From Pirellula sp. SH-Sr6A (lineage in GTDB: Bacteria > Planctomycetota > Planctomycetia > Pirellulales > Pirellulaceae), in contig NZ_CP011272.1 in the NCBI RefSeq assembly GCF_001610875.1, positions 5,809,988 through 5,873,987 on the forward strand: a stretch of DNA of 64,000 bases, read 5' to 3'. Below the pieces are notes generated by a model. It was not told the DNA's origin and ran no database searches. It was given only the letters and a program-made list of their open reading frames with translations. Made by a program: the position numbers and the translations under genes. Positions within the stretch are counted from its first letter, which is position 1. Each line of letters starts with the position of its first letter. Shown one piece after another: positions 62,319 through 64,000 of the stretch.

Positions 62319-63899
62319 TTGATCGATCCCATCAAGTCGTTTGACTTCATCGTTGTCGGAGCTGGCTCCGCGGGCTCGGTATTGGCCTGGGAAATAGCAC
62401 GCCGTGAACTAGGTTCGGTCGCAGTTCTCGAGTCAGGCGCTCGCGCAACACACCGGAACTCTCGAACCCCAATCCTCTATCCATGGCTTTTCCGCGAAAG
62501 CCCTCTCTGCCATTCGATTGCTACCCTACCGCAGTCGCAATTGGCCCAGCGCCGCATTCCCCTTCCCGCGGGCAAAGGGCTCGGTGGATCCTCCCTCGTC
62601 AATGCGATGATCTGGTCCCCTCCAACCCCTCGAAACCTTTCCGATTGGGAATCGATCACGGGCGGGAACTGGGGTTTCGCAGAACAAAGCGATGCACTCA
62701 AGCGTCTTGAGCAGGCCTATTTCCAGGAGCCTTCGACTGCTCCGATGGAGCCCTTCGTCCACCCTTCGCTCAAACCATTCCTTCATGCCAAAGACCGCGA
62801 TGGGGAACCAATATTCTTTCCCTATCCTCGGACCATTCGATCGGGACGGCGACGGAATGCTTGGCAAGCAAACAAGCATCCAGCCCCTTGTTCGAACTTG
62901 ACGGTCCTGAGGGGGCTTCACGCGATGCGAGTTCTTTTCAAAGATCAAACAGCCATCGGTATCGAAGTCACCGACTCAGTCTCTGGCTCGCAACACTCCC
63001 TTCTTGCCAACCGTGGAATCATCCTGTGCGCCGGTGCGCTTCACTCCCCCGAAATCCTACTTCGAAGCGGAGTGGGGCGACGCGAAGAACTGGCCGATGC
63101 GGATATCGAGCCTCGGGTCGAATCACCGCAAGTAGGGCAAAACCTGCAAGACCATTTGATCTATCCGGTGATCTATCGCTCCAACCTTCCAACACTCCCG
63201 AGTCGCTTCACACGAGACGAAAGGAACGCTTGGCTGTCTGACAAAAATGGTCTCATGACCTCCAACATCGCCGAAATGGGGTCTTTCCTGTCGCCAACCC
63301 AACCAGAAGATTGGAAACTGACGATGCAAAGAAACGAAACCACGGACCTCCCAGCGATGCGATTCGAAGGACAACTTCATCTGACTCCCACCCATTACCT
63401 GGAATACCCGATTCGGGAACAACCAACCCAGGCGATCAGCATCGGTGTCACGCCGCTTCATCCTCAAAGCCGTGGTTCGCTGCGAATTTCCTCCTCAGGT
63501 CAAGTTGAAATCGATCCGAACTATCTTGCCGAGCCCAATGATCGCGATGTTTTCGTGAGAATGATCCAATGGATCCGAAACCATCCGATGCACCGGACAT
63601 GCGAACTTTCCATCGGTGATGAAATCTTGCCGGGAAACAAAAGGCAGAGTGACGATCAAATCGCAACGTCGTTGGCCCGGTTCGCTACCACTCTCTACCA
63701 TTACATCGGAACCTGTTCTGTTGGCACCGACCTTGAAACAGTGTGCGATCCCGATTTTCAAGTTCGCGGTGTGTCGCGGCTCTACGTGTGCGACGGATCC
63801 ATCCTTCCATCCCAGCCCTGCGGAAATACGCAAGTCTCTGTCATGATGATCGCACACCTCCTAGCAAATCGAATCTCGAAGGCAAAATCGCTCGACTGA
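62319..63899 (+). CDS. GMC family FAD oxidoreductase
   Basis: A 526-aa flavoprotein from a TTG start, 9 nt after TIGR03790 and likely in one transcript. FAD-binding motif IVVGAGSAGSVLAWE (12-26), LPAGKGLGGSSLVNAMIWSP, GIILCAGALHSPEILLRSGVG, VGQNLQDHLIYPV and the C-terminal GTCSVGTD...VRGVSRLYVCDGSILPSQP and CGNTQVSVMMIAHLLA define the glucose-methanol-choline oxidoreductase family. The substrate is unknown. No ATG exists in frame near the start, so the TTG is taken as the start codon. Confidence 0.9.
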   Translation: MIDPIKSFDFIVVGAGSAGSVLAWEIARRELGSVAVLESGARATHRNSRTPILYPWLFRESPLCHSIATLPQSQLAQRRIPLPAGKGLGGSSLVNAMIWSPPTPRNLSDWESITGGNWGFAEQSDALKRLEQAYFQEPSTAPMEPFVHPSLKPFLHAKDRDGEPIFFPYPRTIRSGRRRNAWQANKHPAPCSNLTVLRGLHAMRVLFKDQTAIGIEVTDSVSGSQHSLLANRGIILCAGALHSPEILLRSGVGRREELADADIEPRVESPQVGQNLQDHLIYPVIYRSNLPTLPSRFTRDERNAWLSDKNGLMTSNIAEMGSFLSPTQPEDWKLTMQRNETTDLPAMRFEGQLHLTPTHYLEYPIREQPTQAISIGVTPLHPQSRGSLRISSSGQVEIDPNYLAEPNDRDVFVRMIQWIRNHPMHRTCELSIGDEILPGNKRQSDDQIATSLARFATTLYHYIGTCSVGTDLETVCDPDFQVRGVSRLYVCDGSILPSQPCGNTQVSVMMIAHLLANRISKAKSLD

Positions 63900-63910
63900 A
63901 AAGTCGATGA

Positions 63911-64000
63911 CTAGACATACCATTCGATGAATGCGCGGGAACGCCGATCTAACGCCGAAAGATCTTCGACTCGAAATCGCATTCCGTTTGCATCGAGTAT
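63911..64000 (-). CDS. C-terminal end of an unidentified gene (5' part outside window)
   Basis: The minus strand is open from the right edge to a TAG at 63911-63913, giving ILDANGMRFRVEDLSALDRR and a nine-residue tail ending EWYV. The pattern of a beta strand with DANG, then VEDLSALD and an aromatic tail loosely resembles SHD1-type domains common in planctomycetes, but 29 residues are too few to say more. Confidence 0.4.
   Translation of the reverse strand: MLDANGMRFRVEDLSALDRRSRAFIEWYV

Overview
The window looks like a chromosomal segment of a planctomycete, most probably of the Pirellulales/Pirellulaceae type. The case rests on gene families that are largely confined to, or greatly expanded in, Planctomycetota: two DUF1559 pseudopilin-like proteins, a DUF1549/DUF1553 + DUF1501 pair, a DUF1592 + DUF1552 pair, a PVC-type CxxCH dehydrogenase, a TIGR03790 protein, and an ECF sigma factor next to an unusual membrane anti-sigma protein. 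Base composition is moderately GC-rich and even. I see no prophage, CRISPR array, rRNA operon or intact insertion sequence. All families are assigned from motifs read by eye; no database search was run.

Layout. 1-4.2 kb: 3' truncated ECF sigma factor, thiL, a secreted PDZ/LRR-like protein and a DUF1501 protein. 4.2-8.5 kb: the cytochrome-domain DUF1549/DUF1553 partner of the DUF1501 protein, and a secreted S51/cyanophycinase-like protein. 8.8-12.1 kb: a plus-strand run of a secreted SPOR-like unknown, an LptF/LptG permease and an inositol monophosphatase. 12.1-14 kb: an ECF sigma/anti-sigma pair whose anti-sigma partner carries a DUF1559-like outer domain. 14.2-20 kb: an NCS2-like permease, a small membrane protein and the DUF1592/DUF1552 pair. 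20-24.4 kb: HIT protein, membrane-anchored unknown, gyrB, hisB. 24.5-28.6 kb: two tandem copies of a DUF1559 plus lipoprotein cassette, each with a readable sigma70-like promoter and a hairpin between its two genes. 28.7-32.4 kb: an orphan macro-domain protein and polA. 32.5-34.6 kb: two translationally coupled zinc-ribbon membrane paralogues. 34.9-36.8 kb: a fliL-fliN-fliO flagellar operon, with fliM standing alone at 56.7 kb beside proA.

36.8-50.3 kb: acireductone dioxygenase, a membrane unknown, a DoxX-like protein with a large insert plus a Gfo/Idh/MocA oxidoreductase, a LemA-like protein, holB, an orphan RND adaptor lipoprotein, a site-2 protease behind apt, a BioF2-like acetyltransferase, and a large alpha/beta hydrolase that has lost its nucleophilic serine. 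50.3-64 kb: the PVC-type CxxCH protein, a ROK kinase, a 14-unit heptamer array, proA, fliM, a secreted PHP-like protein, tRNA-Lys(UUU) with a clear intrinsic terminator, TIGR03790, a GMC oxidoreductase and the 3' tail of one more gene.

Functionally this is mixed housekeeping (replication: gyrB, polA, holB; histidine, proline, thiamine and purine salvage; flagellum) with the large secreted cytochrome-domain and oxidoreductase repertoire typical of planctomycetes. I did not find one dominant undescribed system. The best leads are the anti-sigma/DUF1559 fusion, the duplicated DUF1559-lipoprotein cassettes, the coupled zinc-ribbon membrane pair, and the serine-less hydrolase.
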